From assembly GCA_041498815.1 (NCBI GenBank), contig JBGQJC010000048.1, forward strand, positions 1-17,721: a stretch of DNA of 17,721 bases. Direction: 5' to 3'. This document shows, piece after piece, positions 7,499-13,524 of the stretch (positions within the stretch are counted from its first letter, which is position 1; each line of letters starts with the position of its first letter). The stretch comes from DATDPM01 sp041498815 (GTDB taxonomy: Bacteria; Pseudomonadota; Alphaproteobacteria; DATDPM01). Made by a program: the position numbers and the translations under genes. The notes beneath the pieces are model-generated. The model saw only the letters and a list, made by a program, of their open reading frames with translations, was not told the DNA's origin and did not search any database.

Positions 7499-7547
7499 CC
7501 GCCGCCATGCCGCTTAATCCCGGCGTCCGGCGCGGATTTCCGCGGGC

Positions 7548-7576
7548 TTGAACGCGCCAAGGGCATCCGCTAAGAC
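7548..7576 (+). promoter_or_regulatory. Candidate tRNA-Glu promoter
   Basis: TTGAAC (7548-7553), 17 bases, then TAAGAC (7571-7576), ending 9 bases before the mature 5' end of the tRNA. Spacing is ideal; the -10 match is weak. Confidence 0.4.
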
Positions 7577-7585
7577 TGGCCTTAG

Positions 7586-7661
7586 GTCCCCTTCGTCTAG
7601 TGGCCCAGGACACCGCCCTCTCACGGCGGGAACAGGGGTTCGACTCCCCTAGGGGACGCCA
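7586..7661 (+). tRNA. tRNA-Glu (CTC)
   Basis: A full cloverleaf is visible. The acceptor stem GTCCCCT (7586-7592) pairs with AGGGGAC (7651-7657), followed by discriminator G and an encoded CCA (7659-7661). The anticodon stem CCGCC/GGCGG encloses the loop CTCTCAC with anticodon CTC (7620-7622), reading GAG. The T arm carries the usual GGTTCGA. Its 3' half is partly duplicated about 1.08 kb downstream (8701-8743), showing that the gene end has served as an insertion site. Confidence 0.96.
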
Positions 7662-7664
7662 GCC
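7617..7664 (+). repeat. Left copy of direct repeat (tRNA-Glu 3' half)
   Basis: Bases from the anticodon stem-loop to three bases past CCA recur, with a 5-bp deletion and a few substitutions, at 8701-8743. This is the usual geometry of an attachment site at a tRNA 3' end, with this copy retaining the functional tRNA. Confidence 0.75.
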
Positions 7665-7785
7665 TACGCTAAAGCTCCGGGTGGCAGGCCACCGCGCAGA
7701 GATGGACTGACGCCCGCAACATTTACGTCGGTTCAACCAATGAATCGAAACGGCGCTAAGCCGGCAGCGCATTCCCTGCCTCTCG

Positions 7786-8568
7786 CTAAGGTGTTCCGGT
7801 GGACTGCAGATAGTCCTCGAAGATGGTCAGCAGCTGGGGCACGTCGGGGTTCAGCGTCTCCCATAGGGCCATCTTGTCCGGCGTGTGTTGTCTCATGTAC
7901 TGCTTGAACGGTATGCACCAGCGCCACTCAAGCCCCTGTCGAAATCCGGTCATGACCCGCGAGTGCTTATCCAGCCCGAGATCCTGATGCACGCCCTCTT
8001 GGTAAAGATACGCTTGGCACTCGCTGTCGATCTCATTCATGGTTTCGAAGCGGCCGTGCAGGTACTGCATGCCATGGCCGAGCAATTCATGTGCCAGCGC
8101 CGCCGCCAACTCTTCCGCAGTCCATTTGACGATGTAGCGGCCCACAACCACCGGAAAGTCCCTGCCGCGCTTCGGGTGAGGCGTTTCGGCCAAGAGGTCC
8201 GGAACAAACGCGGCCAAATCGGTTCCGACGCTCGATACGTCCTGGGGAGGATACGCCGCATCGTAAACGATCACGACGTTGCCGTTGCTCTTGAGCGTGT
8301 CGAGCGCGGCGGCGCTATATGGCGATCTCTCGAACAAAAGGCTCAGCGCCGCGCGAATATTGTCGAGCGCCTGGCCTGCGCCGATGACGGGAACGTCGTA
8401 AGTGTCCGCCGGACCGGGCGGCACACCGATCAGGGTGATGCCGTTATAGGACGTCTCTAGATTTTTTTCCTCGGCCGCGGCGCCGGGGACGACCGCGGTG
8501 GCGGCGAATTGGACCACGCCCAAGGACAGGCCCAAGGAAATGACGATGAGATGGAGAGTTCGCAGCAC
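7786..8568 (-). CDS. Secreted HEXXXH-motif protein, possible small metallopeptidase
   Basis: A 260-residue protein from a GTG at 8566-8568, chosen because GGGGGAA lies just upstream and the product starts with a clean signal peptide (MLRTLHLIVISLGLSLG..., cleavage near AAAEE, residue 32). An upstream GTG at 8634 would add 22 residues before the signal and is less likely. Residues 160-165 read HELLGH, an HEXXXH rather than the usual HEXXH zinc motif. About 13-17 residues later NEIDSECQAY offers acidic residues suited as a third metal ligand. HEXXXH is known from dipeptidyl peptidase III (M49), but that enzyme is about 700 residues and otherwise unlike this. The gene is alone, antisense to the tRNA, inside a segment bounded by the tRNA-Glu and its partial copy. 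Catalysis is inferred from the motif only. Confidence 0.75.
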   Translation of the reverse strand: MLRTLHLIVISLGLSLGVVQFAATAVVPGAAAEEKNLETSYNGITLIGVPPGPADTYDVPVIGAGQALDNIRAALSLLFERSPYSAAALDTLKSNGNVVIVYDAAYPPQDVSSVGTDLAAFVPDLLAETPHPKRGRDFPVVVGRYIVKWTAEELAAALAHELLGHGMQYLHGRFETMNEIDSECQAYLYQEGVHQDLGLDKHSRVMTGFRQGLEWRWCIPFKQYMRQHTPDKMALWETLNPDVPQLLTIFEDYLQSTGTP

Positions 8569-8700
8569 GGCCCGTTCCCCCGCGAACGGCCTACAACCGA
8601 CGCGCGTATTGTGATAGTTTCGTGGCGGGGGCACAACCGTGAATTCGCTTACTGCACGCCCGGCCAGCGCCCGCGGGCGCGGCGTTTCTGCCGTGGCTGG

Positions 8701-8743
8701 CCTCTCACGGCGGAAACAGGGACTCCCCTAGGGGACACCAGCC
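8701..8743 (+). repeat. Decayed tRNA-Glu 3' fragment, att-like right copy
   Basis: CCTCTCACGGCGG and ACTCCCCTAGGGGAC match the tRNA-Glu gene in order. The T-loop bases around GGTTC are deleted (5 bp), and ACCAGCC replaces GCCAGCC. No 5' half is present, so this is not a tRNA gene. It marks the far end of a ~1.04 kb insert that starts after the tRNA at 7664. Confidence 0.8.
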
Positions 8744-8846
8744 CGATCACGCCTCCCGAGATTTTACCCGGCCCCCAACCTTGCTAAGATCGCTGCCGGT
8801 CCGAGATGGGCCGAGCGTCGCCTGCTGCGCGATCGGGGGGATTGCC

Positions 8847-9560
8847 ATGGCCGTTCTTTCATCGAAATCGCCTAAGTCGCCGCCACAAAGCGGGACGGCC
8901 CATATCGTCATCCGGCGCATCATGACAATCGCGGGGCTCGCCGTAATTCTCGGGCTCGCAATGCAGGCGCTGATCCTCACGGCAAAACTCGCGGGCGGCG
9001 GCCAGTTCCCGGGCCTGCAGCTCATGGCCGACATGGCCCAGGGCGTCACCTGGTCCGTGCTCGTCTGCACCGGGGTCGGGGTGGGCGCGGTCGCGGCCAA
9101 AGCCCGCGCCGCGCTCATGGGTGCGCTCGGACTCGTGTGCGCGCCCGCGGCTCTGGCGGTCGCCAAGGCGGCGCAAAAAACCGTGGCGGCGTTGCTCGAA
9201 AAAGCCGGGAAACCGGCCGTCCTGTCCTTGGCCACCGTCGGGAGCATCAAGGCCATTGAATACGGCCTTCTCGGATGTCTGCTGGGATGGATGCTGGAAA
9301 AGCAGGTTTCGCGGCCCGGGCCGTACCTCCTCGCCGGAGCCGGCATTGGCATTGTCTTCGGCGGCGGGCTGACCGTGCTGACCTATCGAACCGCGATCGA
9401 GAACGGGCTCGAGTTCCCGATGCCGCAGCTATTCGGCACCGCCGTGAACGAGATGGTGTTTCCGGTCGGCTGCGCCCTGGTCATCTACCTCGGGCAATTC
9501 CTCAGCCGCCACCTCGGCAGGATCGGGATTCAGGCCCCGACCACCGGCGGCGGCGGGTAG
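8847..9560 (+). CDS. Multi-pass membrane protein of unknown function
   Basis: A 237-residue protein from the ATG at 8847, preceded by a GGGGGG run 6 bases upstream; a longer frame from 8781 lacks such a site and has a non-hydrophobic, unlikely N-terminus. After a short Ser/Lys-rich tail come about five or six hydrophobic segments, including IMTIAGLAVILGLAMQALIL, VTWSVLVCTGVGVGAVA, ALMGALGLVCAPAALAVA, YGLLGCLLGWML, YLLAGAGIGIVFGGGLTVL and NEMVFPVGCALVIYLGQFL. A loop of Ala/Lys residues (AKAAQKTVAALLEKAGK) lies mid-protein. The C-terminus is a Gly run. It lies just beyond the att-like fragment. The family is not recognised; a transporter or channel-like role would be a guess. Confidence 0.75.
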   Translation: MAVLSSKSPKSPPQSGTAHIVIRRIMTIAGLAVILGLAMQALILTAKLAGGGQFPGLQLMADMAQGVTWSVLVCTGVGVGAVAAKARAALMGALGLVCAPAALAVAKAAQKTVAALLEKAGKPAVLSLATVGSIKAIEYGLLGCLLGWMLEKQVSRPGPYLLAGAGIGIVFGGGLTVLTYRTAIENGLEFPMPQLFGTAVNEMVFPVGCALVIYLGQFLSRHLGRIGIQAPTTGGGG

Positions 9561-9743
9561 GGGCGGGGGTCGGCCTCACCGCGCGGATAATATGGTGACG
9601 CCCATACGCGCCGCGCTCATCGGCGGTGCCGCCGCGCCCACATTCGGTCTGCTGCTCGCCGTCCAGAAGTTCCCCAACGTTTCGCTTTTAGACCGCGCCG
9701 AATCGCGACTGCAGCCGTGTGTTTGGGCGGTTCACTACCGGGC

Positions 9744-9771
9744 TTGCATCTATACGCCACTGGCGTATAAT
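9744..9771 (+). promoter_or_regulatory. Toxin-antitoxin promoter, leaderless
   Basis: A consensus TATAAT lies at 9766-9771, only 4 bases before the toxin ATG at 9776. TTGCAT at 9744-9749 is a partial -35 at 16-base spacing. Transcription would begin at or within a few bases of the ATG, leaving no room for a ribosome-binding site. Confidence 0.6.
9751..9769. promoter_or_regulatory. Operator palindrome of the toxin-antitoxin pair
   Basis: TATACGCC and GGCGTATA form a perfect 8-bp inverted repeat with 3 bases between. It overlaps the -10 box of the toxin promoter. This is the expected place for autorepression by a HigA-type antitoxin, alone or with its toxin. Confidence 0.7.
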
Positions 9772-9775
9772 CTCG

Positions 9776-10150
9776 ATGGTGCGCCTTCGCCTCCAGACGG
9801 TGATCGAAACGCCCGAGTTCGCAAGCCGGGCAAGGCGTTTGCTTGCCGAGGCGGAAAAGGAAGCGCTGATCGATTACTTGGCCCGGAATCCGGCCGCCGG
9901 CGACGTGATGAAAGAAAGCGGCGGCGCACGCAAAGTCCGCTGGGCCGCGAAGGGCAAGGGCAAGAGCGGAGGAGTACGCGTCATAACCTTTTATTCCGGC
10001 GCCTCCGTGCCGGTGTTCTTGCTCACGATTTTTGGCAAGAACGAAAAGGCGGATCTGACCAAAGGCGAACGAAACGAGTTGCGGGCAACCCTGGCCGATC
10101 TGGTTTCGGAATATCGCAAAGGAGTGGCACGAAATGTCAAAGCCCGGTAG
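9776..10150 (+). CDS. higB: RelE/HigB-family toxin of a type II toxin-antitoxin pair
   Basis: A 124-residue protein starting MVRLRLQTVIETPEF. The toxin fold is indicated by an N-terminal ETPEFASRARRLL helix, LIDYLARNP, and the conserved core RKVRW...GKGKSGGVRVITFY, VFLLTIFGKNEKADLTKGE typical of HigB/RelE proteins that cleave mRNA on the ribosome. The ATG at 9776 is chosen because it places PEF at the usual distance and lies right after the promoter; a frame extension to 9719 would run through the operator. The antitoxin overlaps the 3' end by 17 bases. The toxin-first order is that of higBA. The exact RNA target cannot be read from sequence. The symbol is a family assignment, not proven orthology. 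Confidence 0.88.
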   Translation: MVRLRLQTVIETPEFASRARRLLAEAEKEALIDYLARNPAAGDVMKESGGARKVRWAAKGKGKSGGVRVITFYSGASVPVFLLTIFGKNEKADLTKGERNELRATLADLVSEYRKGVARNVKAR

Positions 10151-10421
10151 GAGCATCTTGCGGGGCGCGCGGCAGTCGCTTGCCTATGCGCGCGGCGCGC
10201 GCGAAGGATTCGTGGCGCACGTCCCCGACCGTCTCGATGTCAAGGCGATCCGCGGCCGTCTCGGCATGTCGCAACGGCAATTCGCGAAACATTTCGGTTT
10301 CCAATTGGCTGCGCTGCAAAATTGGGAACAGGGGCGGCGGTATCCCGACCGTCCCGCCCGAATCCTGCTCCGCGTCATCGAGCGGGAACCCGAGGCCGTG
10401 CGTAGGGCGCTGCGGGCATGA
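10134..10421 (+). CDS. higA: HigA-type antitoxin, XRE helix-turn-helix
   Basis: A 95-residue protein overlapping the toxin gene by 17 bases. The C-terminal half is a Cro/C1-type helix-turn-helix: VKAIRGRLGMSQRQFAKHFG followed by LAALQNWEQGRRYPDRPAR, ending IEREPEAVRRALRA. It would neutralise the toxin and repress the operon at the 9751-9769 palindrome. AAAGGAG at 10118-10124, inside the toxin gene, gives it its own strong ribosome-binding site. This contrasts with the leaderless toxin and would favour surplus antitoxin. Confidence 0.88.
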   Translation: MSKPGRSILRGARQSLAYARGAREGFVAHVPDRLDVKAIRGRLGMSQRQFAKHFGFQLAALQNWEQGRRYPDRPARILLRVIEREPEAVRRALRA

Positions 10422-10631
10422 CCTCGCCCTCTGGCACGGCCTGCCGCCGCGCTGAGACGTTGCCGCGTCTCCCGGCGCGCGATCTGGCGGCGCGAAATCC
10501 CACGGTTTCCTAGGACCCCCGGCCGAATCTCCGATTCCCTTCGGCGATGCCAAAGCCGACGACAATCGGACTTTTGACGCTTGGTACATAAGAGTCCGCC
10601 GCTGGTGGTGCTGTATTAGGAAGTCGGCCTG

Positions 10632-10637
10632 TACTAA
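10632..10637 (+). promoter_or_regulatory. Possible -10 box of the nuclease-like gene
   Basis: TGTACTAAT just upstream of the ATG resembles an extended -10 and would give a leader of about 5 bases. No convincing -35 is present, so support is modest. Confidence 0.3.
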
Positions 10638-10648
10638 TATTCATTGCG

Positions 10649-11146
10649 ATGGCGAAAGCGCCAAGACACACCGAGATTGCTGCGCAATCCCATGTTGCCT
10701 CGATGCTTGCCCGTCACAAATGGCTGCCGGCGCAGGCTGATTATCTGGGTGTGCGCGCAAACAACTTTGACCTGTTTGCAGCCAAACGCAATAAGCGCAT
10801 AACGATTCAAGTGAAGGGTTCCAGCCTCGAACATGGACGCCATATACAGCTTGGGTACAACAACGCAGCCAAAGAGTTCATCAACAAGCGGCAGGGGACC
10901 AAAGCTGACTTCGTAATAGGGGTCATCGTCTACACAGACACAAAGAAGCCGTGCGTAGCGTATATCTTGCCCGCAGCCGCAGCCGATCGCCTAGCGAGAA
11001 GGCACGCCGTAAAACATGAAAACACGCCGAAACGGGACGGGACGACACGCTCTAAACACTTTCCGATTTATTTGCCAGTCGCGAACCTTGAACGGTATCG
11101 CGAGGCATGGCGCCTGCTTGACTCAAGAAAAATCAGACGGCGGTGA
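10649..11146 (+). CDS. PD-(D/E)XK nuclease-like protein
   Basis: A 165-residue protein. After helix HTEIAAQSHVASMLARHKW, the stretch NNFDLFAAKRNKRITIQVKGSS (about 38-59) has the Asp ... x-Val-Lys layout of PD-(D/E)XK nucleases: Asp41 on one strand and QVK on the next, as in Holliday-junction resolvase-like and restriction endonuclease-like folds. The middle contains KADFVIGVIVY, another core strand. The C-terminus is basic (RKIRRR), suiting DNA binding. Base composition is near half G+C by eye, clearly lower than the core genes, and codon use is looser, suggesting transfer. The ATG has no ribosome-binding site; a TACTAAT -10-like box lies 11 bases upstream. No methylase partner is adjacent. 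Target unknown. Confidence 0.65.
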   Translation: MAKAPRHTEIAAQSHVASMLARHKWLPAQADYLGVRANNFDLFAAKRNKRITIQVKGSSLEHGRHIQLGYNNAAKEFINKRQGTKADFVIGVIVYTDTKKPCVAYILPAAAADRLARRHAVKHENTPKRDGTTRSKHFPIYLPVANLERYREAWRLLDSRKIRRR

Positions 11147-11174
11147 CGGTGCCAGTGGAATGCTGGATGAGCGC

Positions 11175-11194
11175 TGACGCGTTGCTGCGCGTCA
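11175..11194. other. Hairpin between convergent ends
   Basis: TGACGCG and CGCGTCA form a perfect 7-bp stem with a 6-base loop, 28 bases after the nuclease-like gene and just beyond the 3' end of pseudogene copy 1. There is no T tract on either strand. It may be a weak bidirectional terminator. Confidence 0.35.
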
Positions 11195-11214
11195 CGGCGC
11201 TGTCAATCCGGAAT

Positions 11215-11455
11215 TCATTTCACCTCCACCGGCGGCACGGCGTAGTCCCGGCGCAGCGTTTCCAAATCCTGATCCGCGCAGCCCCAGAAATTCCAGTCGG
11301 GTGAAAACAGATCCGTGTTGATTTCGCCTCGCCGCGCGCCCAGGCCTGCCAGAATTTTTCCGGGTCGAGCGCGCCGCGCTCGTCGGCATTGCCGTTGCAG
11401 TGACGATTGGCTTGCTGCTCAACGATGCCTTGCGGGCCATTATTTCCTGAGGTTG
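11215..11455 (-). pseudogene. Frameshifted gene fragment, copy 1
   Basis: On the - strand, an open frame reads RHCNGNADERGALDPEKF then WQAWARGE. The protein-like continuation INTDLFSPDWNFWGCADQD, LETLRRDYAVPPVEVK-stop lies in another frame. The switch point is a 5-base tandem repeat (GGCGA GGCGA), so a 5-bp duplication probably broke the gene. The reconstructed C-terminus is rich in Trp, Asp and Phe, as real proteins are. No start is visible; the frame only reaches a stop inside the end of the neighbouring gene. The parent family is not recognised. Bases 11230-11373 recur at 12066-12209. Confidence 0.6.
11230..11373. repeat. 144-bp direct repeat, copy 1
   Basis: Matches 12066-12209 at 140 of 144 positions with no gaps, by direct reading. 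Three of the four differences cluster in one short patch (TCC/CAG). The two copies flank the RHH/RAMA-like gene and its promoter, 836 bp apart. Confidence 0.92.
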
Positions 11456-11844
11456 GTCACGAGCTGCCGTTTGCCGTCAGTACCGGTGTAGTACCAATTC
11501 TGCCAAGCGTTCTCCACGGATGTCCCGATTGCTCGGCTCAGCTGGTTAAGAGAAGGGTAAGATGACCCGGTGCTCAGCAGTTGCCACTTTCCGCCGGTGG
11601 CTTTGGCCCGATATTCGGTACCCCGATATGTTCTGAAGATTTCGAAACCTTCGGGAAGCTCGATCCCGAAACGGGGATCACGAAAGCCGATTTTGTCAGA
11701 TGGCGATCGCCCATTTGTCGATTTTGTGGGCGGCGGCGGAACTTTAAGAAGACGGCGAAGGACCGAATCTTCGCTGTCTTCACCAGGTTGGCGCGCGGCC
11801 CAAATGCTCGCATACACATCGGTCGAAACCGTCAAACTCCGCAT
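11440..11844 (-). CDS. Small DNA-binding protein: RHH-like N-terminus plus RAMA-like C-terminus
   Basis: A 134-residue protein. The start MRSLTVSTDVYASIWAA and then EDSEDSVLRRLL resembles a ribbon-helix-helix or SeqA-like N-terminal domain: one strand followed by two short helices. A Pro-rich linker (KVPPPPTKS) follows. Residues about 65-130 (LPEGFEIFRTYRGTEYRA, YPSLNQLSRAIGTSVENAW, WYYTG) resemble the RAMA or DUF2924-type domain found in restriction- and methylation-related proteins. AAAGGA lies 9 bases before the ATG. It is a single gene with its own promoter, set between two copies of a broken-gene repeat. Binding to DNA, perhaps modified DNA, is inferred from domain resemblance. Confidence 0.7.
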   Translation of the reverse strand: MRSLTVSTDVYASIWAARQPGEDSEDSVLRRLLKVPPPPTKSTNGRSPSDKIGFRDPRFGIELPEGFEIFRTYRGTEYRAKATGGKWQLLSTGSSYPSLNQLSRAIGTSVENAWQNWYYTGTDGKRQLVTNLRK

Positions 11845-11875
11845 GGCGCGTTTCCTTTACATAATTCGTAAGCCA

Positions 11876-11904
11876 TATATACACTCTCTCAGAGACTGTA
11901 GCAA
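11876..11904 (-). promoter_or_regulatory. Promoter of the RHH/RAMA-like gene with internal palindrome
   Basis: On the - strand TTGCTA (11899-11904), 17 bases, TATATA (11876-11881). The spacer contains TCTCT-C-AGAGA (11885-11895), a perfect 5-1-5 palindrome. That is a natural operator position for autorepression by the ribbon-helix-helix product. Confidence 0.55.
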
Positions 11905-11953
11905 GCAAAATTATCTATATCTGATCTGATGGGGTATTTGAGCTGCCTGCCGT

Positions 11954-11974
11954 AAAAAACGGCCTGACAGCCGT
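11954..11974 (-). terminator. Intrinsic terminator after pseudogene copy 2
   Basis: On the - strand ACGGC-TGTCAG-GCCGT is followed by TTTTTT, a 5-bp stem with a T-run. It lies about 80 bases past the stop of pseudogene copy 2 and about 50 bases upstream of the promoter of the next - strand gene. Confidence 0.6.
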
Positions 11975-12051
11975 GCTTGAAGCGGGATGGGTCGCCTTAT
12001 ATCGCGTTCCTGCATGGCCGGGTGATCCACCAAGAGTATTAACCGTCTCGT

Positions 12052-12209
12052 TATGCCCCCTCAAGCGGCGGCACGGCGTAGCAGCGGCGCAGCGTTTCCA
12101 AATCCTGATCCGCGCAGTCCCAGAAATTCCAGTCGGGTGAAAACAGATCCGTGTTGATTTCGCCTCGCCGCGCGCCCAGGCCTGCCAGAATTTTTCCGGG
12201 TCGAGCGCG
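12052..12209 (-). pseudogene. Frameshifted gene fragment, copy 2
   Basis: The same broken C-terminus as copy 1: ALDPEKFWQAWARGE, the same 5-base tandem repeat frameshift, then INTDLFSPDWNFWDCADQD and LETLRRCYAVPPLEGA-stop in the shifted frame. Upstream of base 12209 the sequence no longer resembles copy 1. Differences from copy 1 change residues (Gly/Asp, Asp/Cys) without altering the shared lesion. Confidence 0.65.
12066..12209. repeat. 144-bp direct repeat, copy 2
   Basis: Second copy of the repeat at 11230-11373, about 97 percent identical with no gaps, same orientation. The right boundary is abrupt at GAGCGCG. Confidence 0.92.
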
Positions 12210-12286
12210 ACGGAACTATTGCCAACGCAGGAAGCAAGTAGCGGCACCGTGTATCCGTTATCGCGAATTACAAGGGAGCCACCCCG

Positions 12287-12478
12287 ATGCGAACGCTTGG
12301 AAAAATTATCGTTCCCCTGCTGCTTGCCGGAACCTTGGCCGGATGCATCGTCTACGATGGGCCATACCCGGCTTATCGTCCGTATCAACCTTACTACTTC
12401 CAATCATACGGCTTCCATGACCGCCCCTTTGGCTTTCATGACCACGACGGCTGCTGGAATTGCGGTCGCCGTTGGTAA
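12287..12478 (+). CDS. Small Tyr/Pro-rich lipoprotein with a CxxC tail
   Basis: A 63-residue protein, MRTLGKIIVPLLLAG then TLAGC, a lipobox with the acylated Cys at residue 20. The mature part of about 44 residues is rich in Tyr, Pro, Phe and His (YDGPYPAYRPYQPYY, GFHDRPFGFHDHDG) and ends CWNCGRRW, a CxxC. AAGGGAG lies 8 bases before the ATG. It would be an inner- or outer-membrane-anchored periplasmic peptide. The His residues and CxxC could bind metal, which is inference. The family is not recognised. Confidence 0.72.
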   Translation: MRTLGKIIVPLLLAGTLAGCIVYDGPYPAYRPYQPYYFQSYGFHDRPFGFHDHDGCWNCGRRW

Positions 12479-12617
12479 AGAGCAAGCACGGGGAGTAGCA
12501 CCCGCTGCGTTCCGCACCGGCAAACTGATTGGCGGGCATTCTTTCGGGCCTATAGCCGCGTGACCGCACCCGTTCAAAACCGTGGACAGGGCCGGAACCG
12601 GCCTTCAAGATCGGGGG

Positions 12618-13229
12618 ATGCTCGGGAGCAAGATTTCGCCGGTACCCGAATCCCGGATTCAGCCCGTAGAGGCCGAGGACCGTCTTGCCCTGGAACGGTG
12701 GCGCGACGCCGCCGCACCCTTGGAACGGCAGATCCAGGAGGCGAACCGCACCGCCGTCACCCTCGCCGTTACCGGGCTTCGGGCGATGTTCATGCTCAAC
12801 GGCGGGGCCCTTCTGGTATTCCCGGCCTATCTGACTCTGATGGATACGGACCTGGACGCGGCCTTCGCATTGCTGGTGATGGGTTTTTCCGCTTTCCTCG
12901 CCGGTCTCGTCTTTGCAGGCTTGGCGACGCTTCTCGGTTATTTCACGGAAATCTACCGGGCGCGCGGGGCCGCCCATGGCTATGAGGCGGCGGGCATGAA
13001 ACTTCGCGCCGCCGCCGCCGGGGGTGCTGCGGCTCCCGCCGAGGCCGTCATCGAAAAGCACAGGGCCGAAGAGGCCCGCGCCGCGCGCATCGCATCGCGG
13101 CTTCGCGCCGCCGCCATTTGTCTCGCGGTCTTGAGTCTGCTCTCGTTCTGCGGCGGCGCCTATTTCGCGGCCGGCACGCTCATGACCGGCCCGGCGGAAA
13201 GCGACGAAAGCACGGTCCGGAATCTTTAA
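12618..13229 (+). CDS. Membrane protein with three membrane segments, unknown function
   Basis: A 203-residue protein from the ATG at 12618; a GTG at 12582 would add 12 residues but has no ribosome-binding site, and the start remains uncertain. Residues about 1-50 are charged and helical (EDRLALERWRDAAAPLERQIQEAN). Two membrane segments follow (ALLVFPAYLTLM region and LLVMGFSAFLAGLVFAGLATLLGYF). Next is an Ala-rich charged stretch (AEAVIEKHRAEEARAARIASRLRAA) likely to form a coiled coil, then a third segment (ICLAVLSLLSFCGGAYFAAG). The stop codon lies in the first unit of a 13-bp tandem repeat (13221-13246). No family recognised. Confidence 0.72.
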   Translation: MLGSKISPVPESRIQPVEAEDRLALERWRDAAAPLERQIQEANRTAVTLAVTGLRAMFMLNGGALLVFPAYLTLMDTDLDAAFALLVMGFSAFLAGLVFAGLATLLGYFTEIYRARGAAHGYEAAGMKLRAAAAGGAAAPAEAVIEKHRAEEARAARIASRLRAAAICLAVLSLLSFCGGAYFAAGTLMTGPAESDESTVRNL

Positions 13230-13246
13230 CGGCAATCTTTAACGGC
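13221..13246 (+). repeat. 13-bp tandem repeat at gene end
   Basis: AATCTTTAACGGC occurs twice head to tail. The first unit contains the stop codon of the membrane protein, so the duplication left the protein unchanged. Confidence 0.9.
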
Positions 13247-13524
13247 GCATTTACCATCTCCAGCGCCTCGCGGTGAAATCGCACCGCATTTTATCCAAAG
13301 TTAACGTCATCTTTGCCTTCGGAACGCCACAATATTTCCCAGGCGGCGCCATTGCCCTGCCATCCGGGCCTGCCATATAGGCAGTATCCACAAACAGGGG
13401 AAAAGGTTAGCCGGCCTGGCCCATCGGGGGCGGGGCGGATCGCGGTGTCATCTCATGAGGACAAAACCGAGGTCGTCGAAACCGAGGTCATGAAGTCATG
13501 AAATGCCATCCGAGGAGAAAGAAC

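Noticed and set aside
7680..7693. Terminator after tRNA-Glu
   Set aside because: GGTGG-CAGG-CCACC can form a short hairpin but no T tract follows on either strand.
8701..8743. Second tRNA gene
   Set aside because: Only the 3' half is present and the T loop is deleted; no cloverleaf can form.
9592..10455. 287-codon + strand open frame across the toxin-antitoxin region
   Set aside because: It overlaps the HigB and HigA genes in another frame, runs through their promoter and operator, and reads as a low-quality Arg/Gly/Pro-rich shadow.
11915..12403. 162-codon - strand frame through repeat copy 2
   Set aside because: It joins unrelated sequence to the broken gene end and passes the frameshift in the wrong frame, so it is not an intact gene.
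12306..13235. 309-codon - strand open frame opposite the lipoprotein and membrane-protein genes
   Set aside because: The + strand has signal, lipobox and membrane segments with ribosome-binding sites; the - strand product is low-complexity.
13230..13524. Gene or regulatory RNA in the gap before the secreted-protein gene
   Set aside because: Only short frames without start signals and a 10-bp repeat (AACCGAGGTC twice); nothing convincing.
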